A stretch of 64,000 nucleotides of DNA from Streptomyces peucetius (GCF_025854275.1 NZ_CP107567.1:1364001-1428000); one strand, 5' to 3'; positions 35,248-44,625 are shown, numbered from the stretch's first letter. Notes: generated by a model from the letters alone, not told the origin. Translations and numbers: made by a program.

Positions 35248-38200
35248 CTACTTCTCGGTGACTCCGGCCGAATCGAAGGTCGCCACCTCGTGCATGGCCC
35301 GAGCCGCGCTCTGGACCAGGGGAAGTGCCAGCAGCGCTCCCGTGCCCTCGCCGAGGCGGAGATCCAGGTCGACCAGAGGGCGCAGGCCCAGCTTGTTCAG
35401 CGCCGCGACGTGGCCCGGTTCGGCGCTGCGGTGGCCGGCGATACAGGCGGCCAGCGCCTCGGGGGCGACGGCGCGGGCCACCAGGGCCGCGGCGCCGGTG
35501 CTGACGCCGTCGAGGATCACGGGTGTGCGCAGGGAGGCGCCGCCGAGGATGAGGCCGACCAGCGCGCAGTGCTCCAGGCCGCCGACGGCCGCCAGGACGC
35601 CGATCGGGTCGGCCGGGTCGGGCCGGTGGAGCTCGAGGGCGCGGCGGACGACGTCGACCTTGCGGGCGTGCATCTCGTCGTTGATGCCGGTGCCTCGGCC
35701 GGTGATCTCCGACGGGTCGGCGCCCGTGTAGACGGCGATGAGCGCGGCGGACGCGGTGGTGTTGGCAATGCCCATCTCACCGGCGAGCAGAGCCTTGTTG
35801 CCGGCGGCCACCAGATCACGGGCGGTCTCGATGCCGACCTCGATCGCCGAGAGGACCTCCTCACGGCTCAGGGCCTGCCCGGTGGTGAAGTCGGCGGTGC
35901 CGGGCCGGACCTTGCGCGGCAGCAGTCCCGGAGTGGCGGGCAGGTCGGAGGCCACGCCGACGTCGATGACGCAGACCTCGGCGCCGACCTGGTTGGCGAA
36001 GGCGTTGCAGACCGCTCCCCCACCGAGGAAGTTGGCCACCATCTGGCTGGTGACCTCCTGGGGCCAGGCCGTGACGCCCTGGGCGTGCACGCCGTGGTCG
36101 CCCGCGAAGATCGCGACGGCGGCCGGCTCCGGGATCGGCGGGGGGCACATCCGGGAGAGGCCGGAGAGCTGTGCGGAGATGATCTCCAGCATGCCGAGCG
36201 CGCCGGAGGGCTTGGTCATCCGCTTCTGGCGTTCCCACGCCTCACCGAGCGCCTTGGCGTCCAGCGGACGGATGTTGGTGACGGTCTCCTGCAGCAGGTC
36301 GTGCGGCTGCTCGCCCGGCAGGGCACGGCGGCCGTACGTCTCCTCGTGGACCACCCAGGACAGCGGGCGGCGCTTCGACCAGCCCGCCTGCATCAGCTCG
36401 GGCTCCTCCGGGAACTCGTCGACGTAGCCCACGCAGAGGTAGGCGACGACCTCGAGGTGATCGGGCAGGCCGAGCGTACGGACCATCTCGCGCTCGTCGA
36501 AGAAGGAGACCCAGCCGACGCCCAGGCCCTCCGCGCGGGCGGCGAGCCACAGGTTCTCGACGGCGAGCGCCGAGGAGTAGGGCGCCATCTGCGGCTGGGT
36601 GTGCCGGCCGAGGGTGTGGCGGCCGCCGCGGGTGGGATCGGCGGTGACGACGATGTTCACCGGGGTGTCGAGGATGGCCTCGATCTTCAGTTCCTTGAAC
36701 TGCTTCGCCCGGCCCTTGGGCAGCGACTTGGCGTACGCCTCGCGCTGACGCTGGGCCAGTTCGTGCATCGTCCGGCGGGTCTCCGCGGAGCGGATGACGA
36801 CGAAGTCCCAGGGCTGTGAGTGGCCGACGCTGGGCGCGGTGTGCGCCGCTTCGAGGACGCGGAGCAGGACCTCGTGCGGGATGGGGTCGCTGCGGAAGCC
36901 GTTGCGGATGTCGCGCCGTTCACGCATCACGCGCAGGACGGCCTCGCGTTCGGCGTCGCCGTAACCCGGCGCCGGGGCGGTGGGGTGGGCCTCGGGCGAC
37001 TCGGCACCGGCCGGGTCGCCGGAAACGGGTACGGGATCCGGCTGGGCGGCATCGGGTCCTGCCTCCGGCGCTGCCGCGGTGGCCGCGTCCGCGGGCGGGG
37101 CGTCGGGTGCGGCTTCGGGGTCCGGTCCGGCCGGCTCGGCGGCGGCCTGGGCCGTCTCCGCGCCGGGGGCGGTGGCGGGCTGTGCCGCGTCGGGCGACTG
37201 CCCGGCGACCGGGCCGGCGGTGGGTGCGGGACCGTCGGCGGGGGCCTCGGCGCCGGGCTCGACGGCATCGGCGGCCGTGGGCTGCGGGCCGGGCACGTGC
37301 TCGCCTGCCGGGCCGACGGCGCCCGGCTCCGCCGGCTCGGCCGCCACGACGGGCTGGCCCTCGGGCGACTCGGCACCGGCGGGCGCAGGGCCGGGCGTTG
37401 CCGCCTCGGCAGCCGGAGCGGTGCCGGGCGCAGGCGTCTCGGCCGCCGGGGTCTCGGCCGCAGAGGCTGCCGACGGGTCGGTATCGGCGGCGACGGCGAC
37501 CGGGCCGGCGGCATCGGGCGTCTCGGGGGAGGCCGGTGCCGGCTCCGGGTTCTGAGGCACCGTGCCGTCCTGAGGGGCGGCCCAGCCTTCGGCGGCCGCC
37601 TCCGGGATGCTCTGCGCGGCGGCGGCTTCCGCCGCGTCCGCCGGGGCGTCCACGTCCGCTCCCTCTTCCGTCTCGGGGGCCGCTGCCTGCGCCGCGGCCA
37701 CTGCGCTGTCCGTCGCCTCGGGTGCGACGGACGCCGGCTCGGTCTCGACGGGCGCCGGCTGCGCCTCGGCGGGGGCCGCGTCCTGCGCCGTCCCCTCGGC
37801 GACGGTGGTCTCGGGCTCGGCCGTCGCCGGCGACGGCGCGTCGGCGGCGGCCGGTGCGGCTGCCTCCGTGGGCGCGGGAGCGGGCGACGCCGCGTGTCCG
37901 GAGACCTCCGGCTCCGCGGCCGTGTCCGGTACGGCCCCCTCCGGGGCCACGGGGGGCTGCTGGTCGGAGCCGCCGGCCCGCGGTGCGGGCACGGTGGCCT
38001 CGGCGTTCGCCGGGTCGGTCGGGACGACCGTTTCTGCGGGGGCCGCCGTCTGCTCCTGTGGCGGCTGGGGGTCCCAGGGGGCGCCGGCCTGCGGCGGGAT
38101 CTCACCCAGCTGGGGGCCGGGCAGCTCGGCGCCCGGGTCCTCCCGGGGCACGTCCAGGTACTCCACGCCGGTGGTCGCGACGGCCTGTGCCTGTGCCTGA

Positions 38201-39123
38201 GTGGTGCGGACGGCCATGGGGTGCGGCGGTGTGCCGGAGGCCGGTCCACGGTCGGCGAGCGAACGGACCACGCCGCTCGACGTGTCGGGCACGGGCGGTC
38301 CCATGTGGAGCGGGCGGCGCGCGGGCGCCGGCGTCGGCATGGCGGAGGTCGCGGCGGCCGGCGTCCGTACGGCACCGAGGTCGACGGCGCCGGAATCACG
38401 GCCGCCCGCCTCGTGGGCGCCGGCCTCGTGGACCGCCGCCTGGGCCTCGGCCTGCGGGTGCGCGGCCTGGGCCGCCTGCTGCGGCGCGGCATCCGCGACG
38501 GCCGGGGCCGCCTCGGCCGCCGGAGCCACCCCCGGTACGACCGACATGGTCCCCTGCACCTGCGCCAACGGCTCGTGTGCCGCCGCCGCCTGTGCCTGGC
38601 CCCCGTGGAACTGCTGCTGGGCGTGCCCGGAAGCTCCGGCGTCCGGGGTCACCTCGACGAACTCCGGGCCGGGCGCGGCGTTCTCCGTCACCGGCGGAAC
38701 GGGCTGCGCCGCCGGCTGTTCCGCTCCGTGCACGACGGGGGCGGCCTGGTAGTCGTGCGGCGCGTAGCCCGCCGCGCCGTGGTCCATCTGGTACTCGCCG
38801 CTCCGGTGCTGCGGCCCGGCCTCCTGGTTCGCCGTCGCCTGAACGGACACGGGCGCGGCCGCGTACTGATCGGCGGCGGGCGCGGCCTGCTGATGCGCGC
38901 CCGGGGCGGGGGCCGGAACCGGGGAGTCGCTCCACGCTCCCTGGGAGCCCGGCATCAGGAGCAGGTCGTCCTCTTCGGGACCGTTCTCGGAGTGCACGGC
39001 GTTCTCGGGGCTCTCGGAGCTCTCGAGGTAGGTGTACGCGCCGGGAGCGGGGATCCCCGGCTGCTCCACCATGCCTGCGTTCTCCGGCAGCCCCTCGCCC
39101 GGGATCTGGCCGGTGTCAGTCAT
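35248..39123 (-). CDS. cobT: BluB-CobT fusion with a very long Pro/Ala-rich N-terminus
   Basis: 1291 residues. Residues 1-720 are low complexity (Ala, Pro, Glu, Gln, Gly) without a recognised domain. From about 720 the BluB nitroreductase fold appears (EREAVLRVMRERRDIR, TAPSVGHSQPWDFVV), which makes 5,6-dimethylbenzimidazole from FMN and O2. From about 947 CobT follows (MTKPSGALGMLE start, catalytic Glu in LRLGEGTGAL), which turns it into alpha-ribazole phosphate. GAGGGG lies 8 nt before the ATG at 39121-39123. Together with cobL and cysG nearby it completes lower-ligand assembly. Confidence 0.9.
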   Translation of the reverse strand: MTDTGQIPGEGLPENAGMVEQPGIPAPGAYTYLESSESPENAVHSENGPEEDDLLLMPGSQGAWSDSPVPAPAPGAHQQAAPAADQYAAAPVSVQATANQEAGPQHRSGEYQMDHGAAGYAPHDYQAAPVVHGAEQPAAQPVPPVTENAAPGPEFVEVTPDAGASGHAQQQFHGGQAQAAAAHEPLAQVQGTMSVVPGVAPAAEAAPAVADAAPQQAAQAAHPQAEAQAAVHEAGAHEAGGRDSGAVDLGAVRTPAAATSAMPTPAPARRPLHMGPPVPDTSSGVVRSLADRGPASGTPPHPMAVRTTQAQAQAVATTGVEYLDVPREDPGAELPGPQLGEIPPQAGAPWDPQPPQEQTAAPAETVVPTDPANAEATVPAPRAGGSDQQPPVAPEGAVPDTAAEPEVSGHAASPAPAPTEAAAPAAADAPSPATAEPETTVAEGTAQDAAPAEAQPAPVETEPASVAPEATDSAVAAAQAAAPETEEGADVDAPADAAEAAAAQSIPEAAAEGWAAPQDGTVPQNPEPAPASPETPDAAGPVAVAADTDPSAASAAETPAAETPAPGTAPAAEAATPGPAPAGAESPEGQPVVAAEPAEPGAVGPAGEHVPGPQPTAADAVEPGAEAPADGPAPTAGPVAGQSPDAAQPATAPGAETAQAAAEPAGPDPEAAPDAPPADAATAAAPEAGPDAAQPDPVPVSGDPAGAESPEAHPTAPAPGYGDAEREAVLRVMRERRDIRNGFRSDPIPHEVLLRVLEAAHTAPSVGHSQPWDFVVIRSAETRRTMHELAQRQREAYAKSLPKGRAKQFKELKIEAILDTPVNIVVTADPTRGGRHTLGRHTQPQMAPYSSALAVENLWLAARAEGLGVGWVSFFDEREMVRTLGLPDHLEVVAYLCVGYVDEFPEEPELMQAGWSKRRPLSWVVHEETYGRRALPGEQPHDLLQETVTNIRPLDAKALGEAWERQKRMTKPSGALGMLEIISAQLSGLSRMCPPPIPEPAAVAIFAGDHGVHAQGVTAWPQEVTSQMVANFLGGGAVCNAFANQVGAEVCVIDVGVASDLPATPGLLPRKVRPGTADFTTGQALSREEVLSAIEVGIETARDLVAAGNKALLAGEMGIANTTASAALIAVYTGADPSEITGRGTGINDEMHARKVDVVRRALELHRPDPADPIGVLAAVGGLEHCALVGLILGGASLRTPVILDGVSTGAAALVARAVAPEALAACIAGHRSAEPGHVAALNKLGLRPLVDLDLRLGEGTGALLALPLVQSAARAMHEVATFDSAGVTEK

Positions 39124-39431
39124 GCGCGTACCCCTCGCCCATCGGTTGCTCCTTCGCCCTTCGCCCGGGACGTCCGACAGCGGCACACCTGACGCCCGTG
39201 AACAAGAACGAGCGTGTGCGCCGCGCGGCACGATTGACCCACGGACCAAAGCATTGTCGCGGTCGTTCGCCACCACGGCAGCAAGATCCGCCGTGGTTCG
39301 CTGTGGGCTGCGCCACGTCGCGCGACCCCCCGGTGCCGACGTACCACATACGGGAACCAAAGCGGCTCCCTTTTCCGGACATTGACGAACGAAGCGACGA
39401 ACGCCCGGCTGCGGTACGACGATCGGCCAGC
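39124..39431. other. 308-bp gap between cobT and cobL
   Basis: No credible gene. It contains a short hairpin (39272-39279 with 39290-39297) and presumably the bluB-cobT promoter. I searched by eye for a cobalamin riboswitch (B12-box-like sequence) and saw none I could defend. Confidence 0.6.
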
Positions 39432-40682
39432 CTACCCCGGACCGTCCGTCACGGAGGGCAGGGGCCGAGGACCGGACCGCCTTCCACAGAGCAGGAAGAC
39501 CACCGAGCGTTCGCGTTCCGACCAGTCGGAGGTGTCCATTTCGACGGATTGGAGGAGTGCGCATTCGACGGTGTATCCGCCGGCGGCGAGGGCCGCGCCG
39601 ATGGCCTCCGCCTCGTCGCGCGTGGAGGCATGGGTGACGATGCGCTCCGGCCGGCGGTCGGCGACGGCGGTGACGACCGGCACTCCCCCGCCACCGATGC
39701 GTACGACGTCGGGCTCGGGCAGCCGTTCCAGGACGTGCGGTGCCCGCCCGTGCACGACGTCGAGCTGGACGCCGAGGCGGCGTGCCGCGGCTTCGCTGCG
39801 ACGGCAGGCTTCGGGATCGTTGTCGACCGCGATGACGGCGGCGCCGAAGCGGCCCGCTTCCGCGGCGAGCGCGCCGCTGCCGCAGCCGATGTCCCAGACG
39901 AGGTCGCCGGTGCGGGGCCCGAGCCGGGCCAGTTGGGCGGCGCGCAGCCCGGCGAACTCGCCCTCGCCGCGGGTGGGCGCCTCGGCGGGCGGCAGCGCCC
40001 AGCCGCGTTCGGCCGGCGGGTAGCCCGGGTCCCGGCCGGCGATCCAGCCACCCGTTCCGGTGAGGGAGGGCGTGCTGCCGGTGCCGCCGATGACGATGAC
40101 GACGTTGGGGTCGCGCCACATGTGGTCGGCGACCTTGTCGGAGGTGAGGACGGTGACCTGCTCGCGGGCCGTACCCAGTTCCTCGCAGATGACGAAGGTG
40201 CGGTGGATGCCGTCGAGCAGCAGCGCCAGTTCGGCGGGGCCGGCGCCCGGAGAGGTGAGGACCGCGACCTTGGTGTGGGCGCGGCACACATTGACGGCGC
40301 GGCGCAGCGTGCGGCGGTGTGCGACGACGATCTGGGCGTCGTCCCAGGGCATACCGGCCCGGGCGAAGGCGGTGGCCACGGACGAGACCGCGGGGACGAC
40401 CTCGACCTCCAGACCGTACTCGGGGGCGCGCAGGGTGCGTACGACGCCGAAGAGGCCCGGGTCGCCGTCGGCGAGGACGACGGCGCTGCCACGGTGCCCG
40501 GCGATCCGCCTGGCGGCGAGGCCGACGCTGCCGAGGCGGATGCGCTCGGCGCGGGGCGGGACCTCGGGCAGTGCCAGGTGGTGGGCGGCGCCGGCCACCA
40601 GAGTGGCGGCGGACAGGGCGGACCTGGCCGCTCGAGTGAGCGGCGAACCGTCCCAGCCGATCACCGTGACCCGGTCGGCCAT
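39432..40682 (-). CDS. cobL: Precorrin-6Y C5,15-methyltransferase (decarboxylating)
   Basis: 416 residues, a CbiE-CbiT fusion. The N-terminal CbiE half begins VTVIGWDGSPL and has LADGDPGLFGV; the C-terminal CbiT half has the SAM site DLVWDIGCGSGALAAEAGR. The enzyme methylates precorrin-6B at C5 and C15 and decarboxylates the C12 acetate in cobalamin biosynthesis. ATG at 40680-40682. Same strand as bluB-cobT, 308 bp upstream. Confidence 0.9.
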   Translation of the reverse strand: MADRVTVIGWDGSPLTRAARSALSAATLVAGAAHHLALPEVPPRAERIRLGSVGLAARRIAGHRGSAVVLADGDPGLFGVVRTLRAPEYGLEVEVVPAVSSVATAFARAGMPWDDAQIVVAHRRTLRRAVNVCRAHTKVAVLTSPGAGPAELALLLDGIHRTFVICEELGTAREQVTVLTSDKVADHMWRDPNVVIVIGGTGSTPSLTGTGGWIAGRDPGYPPAERGWALPPAEAPTRGEGEFAGLRAAQLARLGPRTGDLVWDIGCGSGALAAEAGRFGAAVIAVDNDPEACRRSEAAARRLGVQLDVVHGRAPHVLERLPEPDVVRIGGGGVPVVTAVADRRPERIVTHASTRDEAEAIGAALAAGGYTVECALLQSVEMDTSDWSERERSVVFLLCGRRSGPRPLPSVTDGPG

Positions 40683-40756
40683 CGTCGTCAGTCTCCTGGA
40701 ATGTCGCAGGTGGGGGCAGTGCCGCGGGTAAGCGTCGCACCGTGAGGGTACCTGGC

Positions 40757-40782
40757 GGCCGTGTGGAGGGGCCGTGTGGAGG
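40757..40782. repeat. Two tandem 13-bp repeats within an inverted repeat
   Basis: Unit ggccgtgtggagg twice in a row. The pair is itself enclosed by ggcggcc (40754-40760) and ggccgcc (40790-40796). It lies between the acetyltransferase and cobL, and may terminate the acetyltransferase transcript. Confidence 0.6.
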
Positions 40783-40805
40783 GGCGTCCGGCCGCCCGGG
40801 CGGAG

Positions 40806-41441
40806 TCAGTTCCAGTCGGTGAAGGAGCGGTAGCCGGCCTCGGCCATCCGGTCGGCCTCCAGGTCCTCGGGCAGCAGGCTCCAGACGATGAGGTCGGTGC
40901 GGATGTCCGTCCAGCTGCCGGTGCCGTCGTCGGGGCGGGTGCGCGCTATCCAGGCGTTGCGCAGGACACCTTCGCTGATGCAGCCGATCTTCTGCGCCAC
41001 CTGCTGGGAGGCGGTGTTGTCGGCGGCGGTGCGCAGTTCCATGCGTTCGAACTTCTGGTTGCGGAAGAGCCACTGGGCCACGGCGAGGACGGACTCTGTG
41101 GCGTATCCCTCGCCGCGGGCCCAGGGGGCCGTGACGTAGGAGACCTCGGTGGACAGGGCCCGCCAGTCGGTGTTCCGCAGGTGGACGACGCCGACGAGCC
41201 GCTGGGTGAGGAACTCCGTGACGGCGAGGACGATGCCGCGGCCCTCCGTCCGCTCGGCAGGAGCGATCCTGCGGACCCAGTCCTCGGCATCGGCGGTCGT
41301 GTAGGGGTGGGGCACGGAGGTCCAGGCGGTGACCATGTCGTCGTTCATCATCTCGGTGTGGGCCGCGACGTCGGCGTCCTCGTAGGGGCGCAGCACCAAC
41401 CGCTCCGTGCTGATGGACACGTCCGGGAAGGTGGTAGTCAT
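40806..41441 (-). CDS. GNAT-family acetyltransferase (RimJ/RimL-like)
   Basis: 211 residues: STERLVLRPYEDADVAAHTEMM at the N-terminus is typical of RimJ/RimL-like GNATs; the acetyl-CoA loop is WARGEGYATESVLAVAQW, with NTASQQVAQKIGC following. Substrate unknown (ribosomal protein or other N-termini are the usual ones). ATG at 41439-41441 with GGAG about 8 nt upstream; a start 12 nt further upstream is possible. Confidence 0.85.
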   Translation of the reverse strand: MTTTFPDVSISTERLVLRPYEDADVAAHTEMMNDDMVTAWTSVPHPYTTADAEDWVRRIAPAERTEGRGIVLAVTEFLTQRLVGVVHLRNTDWRALSTEVSYVTAPWARGEGYATESVLAVAQWLFRNQKFERMELRTAADNTASQQVAQKIGCISEGVLRNAWIARTRPDDGTGSWTDIRTDLIVWSLLPEDLEADRMAEAGYRSFTDWN

Positions 41442-41560
41442 GCGCAGCTCCATGCCGAAGACTGTCGATAAATGGTCAAAGCCGTTGGGTTGTCGTAGCC
41501 GTAAAGGCACAGCATGCAACATCGGGTGCGGGCTGCGCATGGCCGGGTGGGGTACGACGC

Positions 41561-41592
41561 GGCCCCGCGCACCTTGGTAGGTGCGCGGGGCC
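41561..41592 (-). terminator. Terminator of the metNIQ operon
   Basis: Perfect 13-bp stem (41561-41573 with 41580-41592), 6-nt loop ttggta, 25 bp after the metQ stop on the minus strand. Confidence 0.8.
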
Positions 41593-41617
41593 TGCGTCAA
41601 GTGGGGCTGCGGGGGCC

Positions 41618-42478
41618 TTACTTGGCGGCACCGAAGGCGGGGACGACGGATCCGGCGTACGTGTCCTCGATGAACTTCTTCACCTCGGGCGAGCCCAGGA
41701 GCTTCACGAGCTTCTGCACCCGCGCGTCGTCCTCGTTGCCCTCCTTGACGGCGAGGAAGTTGGCGTACGGGTTGCCTTCGGCCTTCTCCAGCGCCAGGGA
41801 GTCCGTGGCGGGCTTCAGGTCGGCCTCGATGGCGTAGTTGCCGTTGATGACGGCGGCGTCCACGTCGTTCAGGGCGCGGGGCAGCGTCGCGGCCTCGAGC
41901 TCCTTGAACTTCAGGCCCTTGGCGTCCGCGATGTCGGAGAGCTTGGCGTCCGTGCCGGCGCCGTCCTTGAGGGTGATGAGGCCGTTGTCGGCGAGCAGCG
42001 CGAGCGCGCGGCCCTCGTTGGTCGTGTCGTTGGGGACGGCAACGGTCTGGCCGGCCTTGATGTCCTTGATGCCCTTGGCCTTCTTGGAGTAGAGGCCGAG
42101 GGGCTCGAGGTGGACGTCGACGACGGGGACGATCGTCGTCCCGTTCTTCTTGTTGAAGTCGTCCAGGTACGGCTTGTGCTGGAAGAAGTTGGCGTCGACC
42201 TGGCCCTGCTGGGTGGCGGTGTTCGGCAGGACGTAGTCGGTGAACTCCTTCACCTCCAGCTTCAGGCCCGCTTCCTTCGCCAGGTTGTCCTTGACGTAGT
42301 TCAGGATGTCCGCGTGCGGCGTCGGCGAAGCGGCGACGACGAGGGCCTTGGACGTGTCGCCCTGGGATCCGTCGCCGGCCTGGGCGCCCGGGTCGGAGGC
42401 CGTGCCGCAGGCGGTGAGGCCGAGGGCGAGGGCGGCGGTGGCGGCGGCAGCCGCGGTGAACTTGATGTTGCTACGCAC
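41618..42478 (-). CDS. metQ: Methionine ABC transporter substrate-binding lipoprotein MetQ
   Basis: 286 residues. Signal peptide with lipobox LTAC (Cys24), then NlpA-fold: ALVVAASPTPHADILNYV, VKEFTDYVLPNTATQQGQVDANFFQHKPYLDDF and VAVPNDTTNEGRALALL. Binds D- or L-methionine and hands it to MetI/MetN. GTG at 42476-42478 with AGAGG about 9 nt upstream. Last gene of metN-metI-metQ. Confidence 0.93.
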   Translation of the reverse strand: MRSNIKFTAAAAATAALALGLTACGTASDPGAQAGDGSQGDTSKALVVAASPTPHADILNYVKDNLAKEAGLKLEVKEFTDYVLPNTATQQGQVDANFFQHKPYLDDFNKKNGTTIVPVVDVHLEPLGLYSKKAKGIKDIKAGQTVAVPNDTTNEGRALALLADNGLITLKDGAGTDAKLSDIADAKGLKFKELEAATLPRALNDVDAAVINGNYAIEADLKPATDSLALEKAEGNPYANFLAVKEGNEDDARVQKLVKLLGSPEVKKFIEDTYAGSVVPAFGAAK

Positions 42479-42553
42479 GAAAAGTGCCTCTTTCTGGTGG
42501 TGGTACGTCGCCCGGACAAGGAGTGCGGGCCGTGTGGGGACAGAGCCGGGGGT

Positions 42554-43225
42554 TCAGCCTGCGGCGCGTCCGCGGCGGGCCAGGAGCCGTACGACGCCGT
42601 CGCCGACGAGCTGCACGATCGTCACGAGGGCGATCAGGATCACGACCGTGACGAGCATGAACTGCGTCTCGAAGCGCTGGAATCCGTAGGTGACGGCCTT
42701 GGAACCGAGGCCTTCGCCGCCGACCGCGCCCGCCATCGCCGAGTAGCCGACGAGGACGATCACGGTGGTGGTGACGGCGGAGACGAGTGAGGGCAGGGCC
42801 TGCGGTAGCAGCACCTTGCGCACGACGGTGGGGACGGAGCCGCCCATTGCCAGGACCGCTTCGACGAGTCCGTGGTCGACCTCTCGGATCGCGGTCTCGA
42901 CCAGCCGGGCGAAGAAGGGGATGGCGCCGACGGCGAGCGGCACGATCATCGCGGTGGGGCCGATGAAGGTGCCGACGACAAGGGTGGTGAAGGGGATCAG
43001 CGCGATCAGCAGGATGATGAACGGCAGCGAGCGGCCGATGTTCACGATCACGCCGACGACTTTGTTCACCGGCGTGTTCTGCAGCAGTCCGCCCTTGTCG
43101 GTGAGGACGAGCAGCACACCGAGCGGCAGCCCGCCGGCGACGGTGACGACGGTGGACCACAGAACCATGTAGAGGGTGTCGACGGTGCCCTGGCTCAGCA
43201 GGGGCTGCATCTCGGACCAGGTCAC
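42554..43225 (-). CDS. metI: Methionine ABC transporter permease MetI
   Basis: 223 residues with five membrane helices and the EAA-type loop EVDHGLVEAVLAMGGSVP. Sequence GRSLPFIILLIALIPFT and GYSAMAGAVGGEGLG are characteristic of MetI. GTG at 43223-43225 overlaps the metN stop as GTGA, so the permease is translated with its ATPase. Downstream metQ follows after 75 bp. Confidence 0.95.
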   Translation of the reverse strand: MTWSEMQPLLSQGTVDTLYMVLWSTVVTVAGGLPLGVLLVLTDKGGLLQNTPVNKVVGVIVNIGRSLPFIILLIALIPFTTLVVGTFIGPTAMIVPLAVGAIPFFARLVETAIREVDHGLVEAVLAMGGSVPTVVRKVLLPQALPSLVSAVTTTVIVLVGYSAMAGAVGGEGLGSKAVTYGFQRFETQFMLVTVVILIALVTIVQLVGDGVVRLLARRGRAAG

Positions 43226-44313
43226 TTCGCGACCTCCTTGACCGGCGCGGGGCTGTTCTGCGCCGGGACGGCCACGTCCTCGGCGTCGAGGACGTCGATC
43301 TGCAGACCCTGCTCGCGCAGGAAGCCGACGGGGACGACGTTCTCCTCGTAACGGCCGGGGAGTTCGATGCGCATCCGGCCGATCTGGCGGCCGCCGACGG
43401 TGTCCATCGCGGCACCCAGGATCGATATGTCGATGTTGTAGGTGCGCGACAGCTGGGAGATGACCGGCTGGGTGGCGGCCTCGCCGTGGAAGGTGACGTC
43501 GACGACGGTGCGGTCGGGGCCGGACGCCTCGCCACCCACAGGGAAGAGCTCGTGGGCCAGCTCGGAGCCCGGCGTCGCGAGCAGTTCGCTCACCGTCCCG
43601 GATTCGACGATCTTCCCCTTCCTCATCAGGGCGGCCGAGTCGCAGATCGTCTTGACGACGTCCATCTCGTGCGTGATCAGCAGGACCGTGAGTCCGAGCT
43701 GCCGATTGAGGTCACGCAGCAGCTGGAGGATCGAGCGGGTGGTCTCCGGGTCGAGGGCGCTGGTCGCCTCGTCGGACAGCAGCACCTTGGGGTCGCCGGC
43801 AAGCGCGCGGGCGATGCCGACGCGCTGCTTCTGACCGCCGGAGAGCTGCCCCGGGTAGGTCTTGGCCTTGTCGGCGAGGCCCACCAGGTCGAGGAGTTCC
43901 AGGGCCTTGCGGGAGCGCAGGGCGCCGGGAACGCCGAGGATCTCCAGGGGCAGTTCGACGTTGTCCTTGACCGTGCGCGAGGACAGCAGGTTGAAGTGCT
44001 GGAAGACCATGCCGATGCGGCTGCGTGCCTCACGCAGTTCCCCGGAGGCCCGCCGGTTGCGTCCAGCCAGGGCGGTGAGGTCCTCACCGGCGACGGTCAC
44101 GGTGCCGGAGGTAGGGCGCTCGAGGAGGTTGACGCAGCGGATCAGCGAGGACTTTCCGGCGCCGCTCTGTCCGATGACTCCGAAGACCTCGCCCTCACGG
44201 ACGTGCAGATCGACGCCGTCCAGAGCGGTGACCTCGCGGCCGCCTCGCGACTGGTAGACCTTGGTAAGGCCCGTAGTGGTGATCACAGGGGTTTCCGTCA
44301 CTGTCGAGTGCAC
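43222..44313 (-). CDS. metN: Methionine ABC transporter ATP-binding protein MetN
   Basis: 363 residues. Walker A GQSGAGKSS, Q-loop VFQHFNLLSSRTV, signature LSGGQKQRVGIARAL, Walker B KVLLSDEATSALD, and a C-terminal NIL domain (about 280-355: VDVTFHGEAATQP, NIDISILGAAM) that binds methionine and inhibits transport when the cell is replete. Start chosen as GTG at 44311-44313; GTG at 44299-44301 is also possible. The upstream frame is open far back but not conserved-looking. First gene of metNIQ. Confidence 0.94.
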   Translation of the reverse strand: MHSTVTETPVITTTGLTKVYQSRGGREVTALDGVDLHVREGEVFGVIGQSGAGKSSLIRCVNLLERPTSGTVTVAGEDLTALAGRNRRASGELREARSRIGMVFQHFNLLSSRTVKDNVELPLEILGVPGALRSRKALELLDLVGLADKAKTYPGQLSGGQKQRVGIARALAGDPKVLLSDEATSALDPETTRSILQLLRDLNRQLGLTVLLITHEMDVVKTICDSAALMRKGKIVESGTVSELLATPGSELAHELFPVGGEASGPDRTVVDVTFHGEAATQPVISQLSRTYNIDISILGAAMDTVGGRQIGRMRIELPGRYEENVVPVGFLREQGLQIDVLDAEDVAVPAQNSPAPVKEVAK

Positions 44314-44497
44314 GACGAAGGTGTCCGCCGGGCACGGGGCGTTTCGGTTCCGACGCGGCACGGCTGGTTCGGCTGGGTGGCCGGGGCAACGCGTGCGCGG
44401 GGCAGGCTCGGTCCGAGGCGTTTCTGATCTCCGGGGACGGTCGGACGCGGCGCGGCTGTCGGTCTCGCTTCGGGGCGCGAGGCTCAGGCAGGGGCCC

Positions 44498-44584
44498 TCA
44501 GATGGCGCACATTCGACACATACAACGAGCACCGGGCGTCGTGTTCGCCTCGGTCGCAAGGGTGCGGCTGCTCGTCGTGGTCAT
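44498..44584 (-). CDS. Candidate leader peptide of metNIQ with Cys/Met cluster
   Basis: 28-residue reading frame MTTTSSRTLATEANTTPGAR followed by CMCRMCAI and TGA at 44498-44500. Its last eight codons include three Cys and two Met, the arrangement of attenuating leader peptides that sense amino-acid supply. It sits 184 nt upstream of metN on the same strand, in a 353-bp gene-free gap. No Shine-Dalgarno is seen, so leaderless translation would be needed. Purely inferential; could be chance. Confidence 0.35.
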   Translation of the reverse strand: MTTTSSRTLATEANTTPGARCMCRMCAI

Positions 44585-44625
44585 GGCTGCAAGTAAAACA
44601 GACAGGCCGATCGGCACTGGGTTCG

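Noticed and set aside
40683..40805. Cobalamin riboswitch near cobL or bluB-cobT
   Set aside because: No B12-box core or conserved side stems could be recognised in the upstream regions; a covariance-model search would be needed.
39124..41073. Extension of the bluB-cobT frame to about 1941 codons
   Set aside because: The upstream part overlaps cobL in another frame and reads as Arg-rich shadow; the ATG at 39121-39123 has a good ribosome site.
44314..44497. SAM riboswitch ahead of metN
   Set aside because: No SAM-I or SAM-II-like core was recognised; the region is GC-rich and poorly structured by eye.
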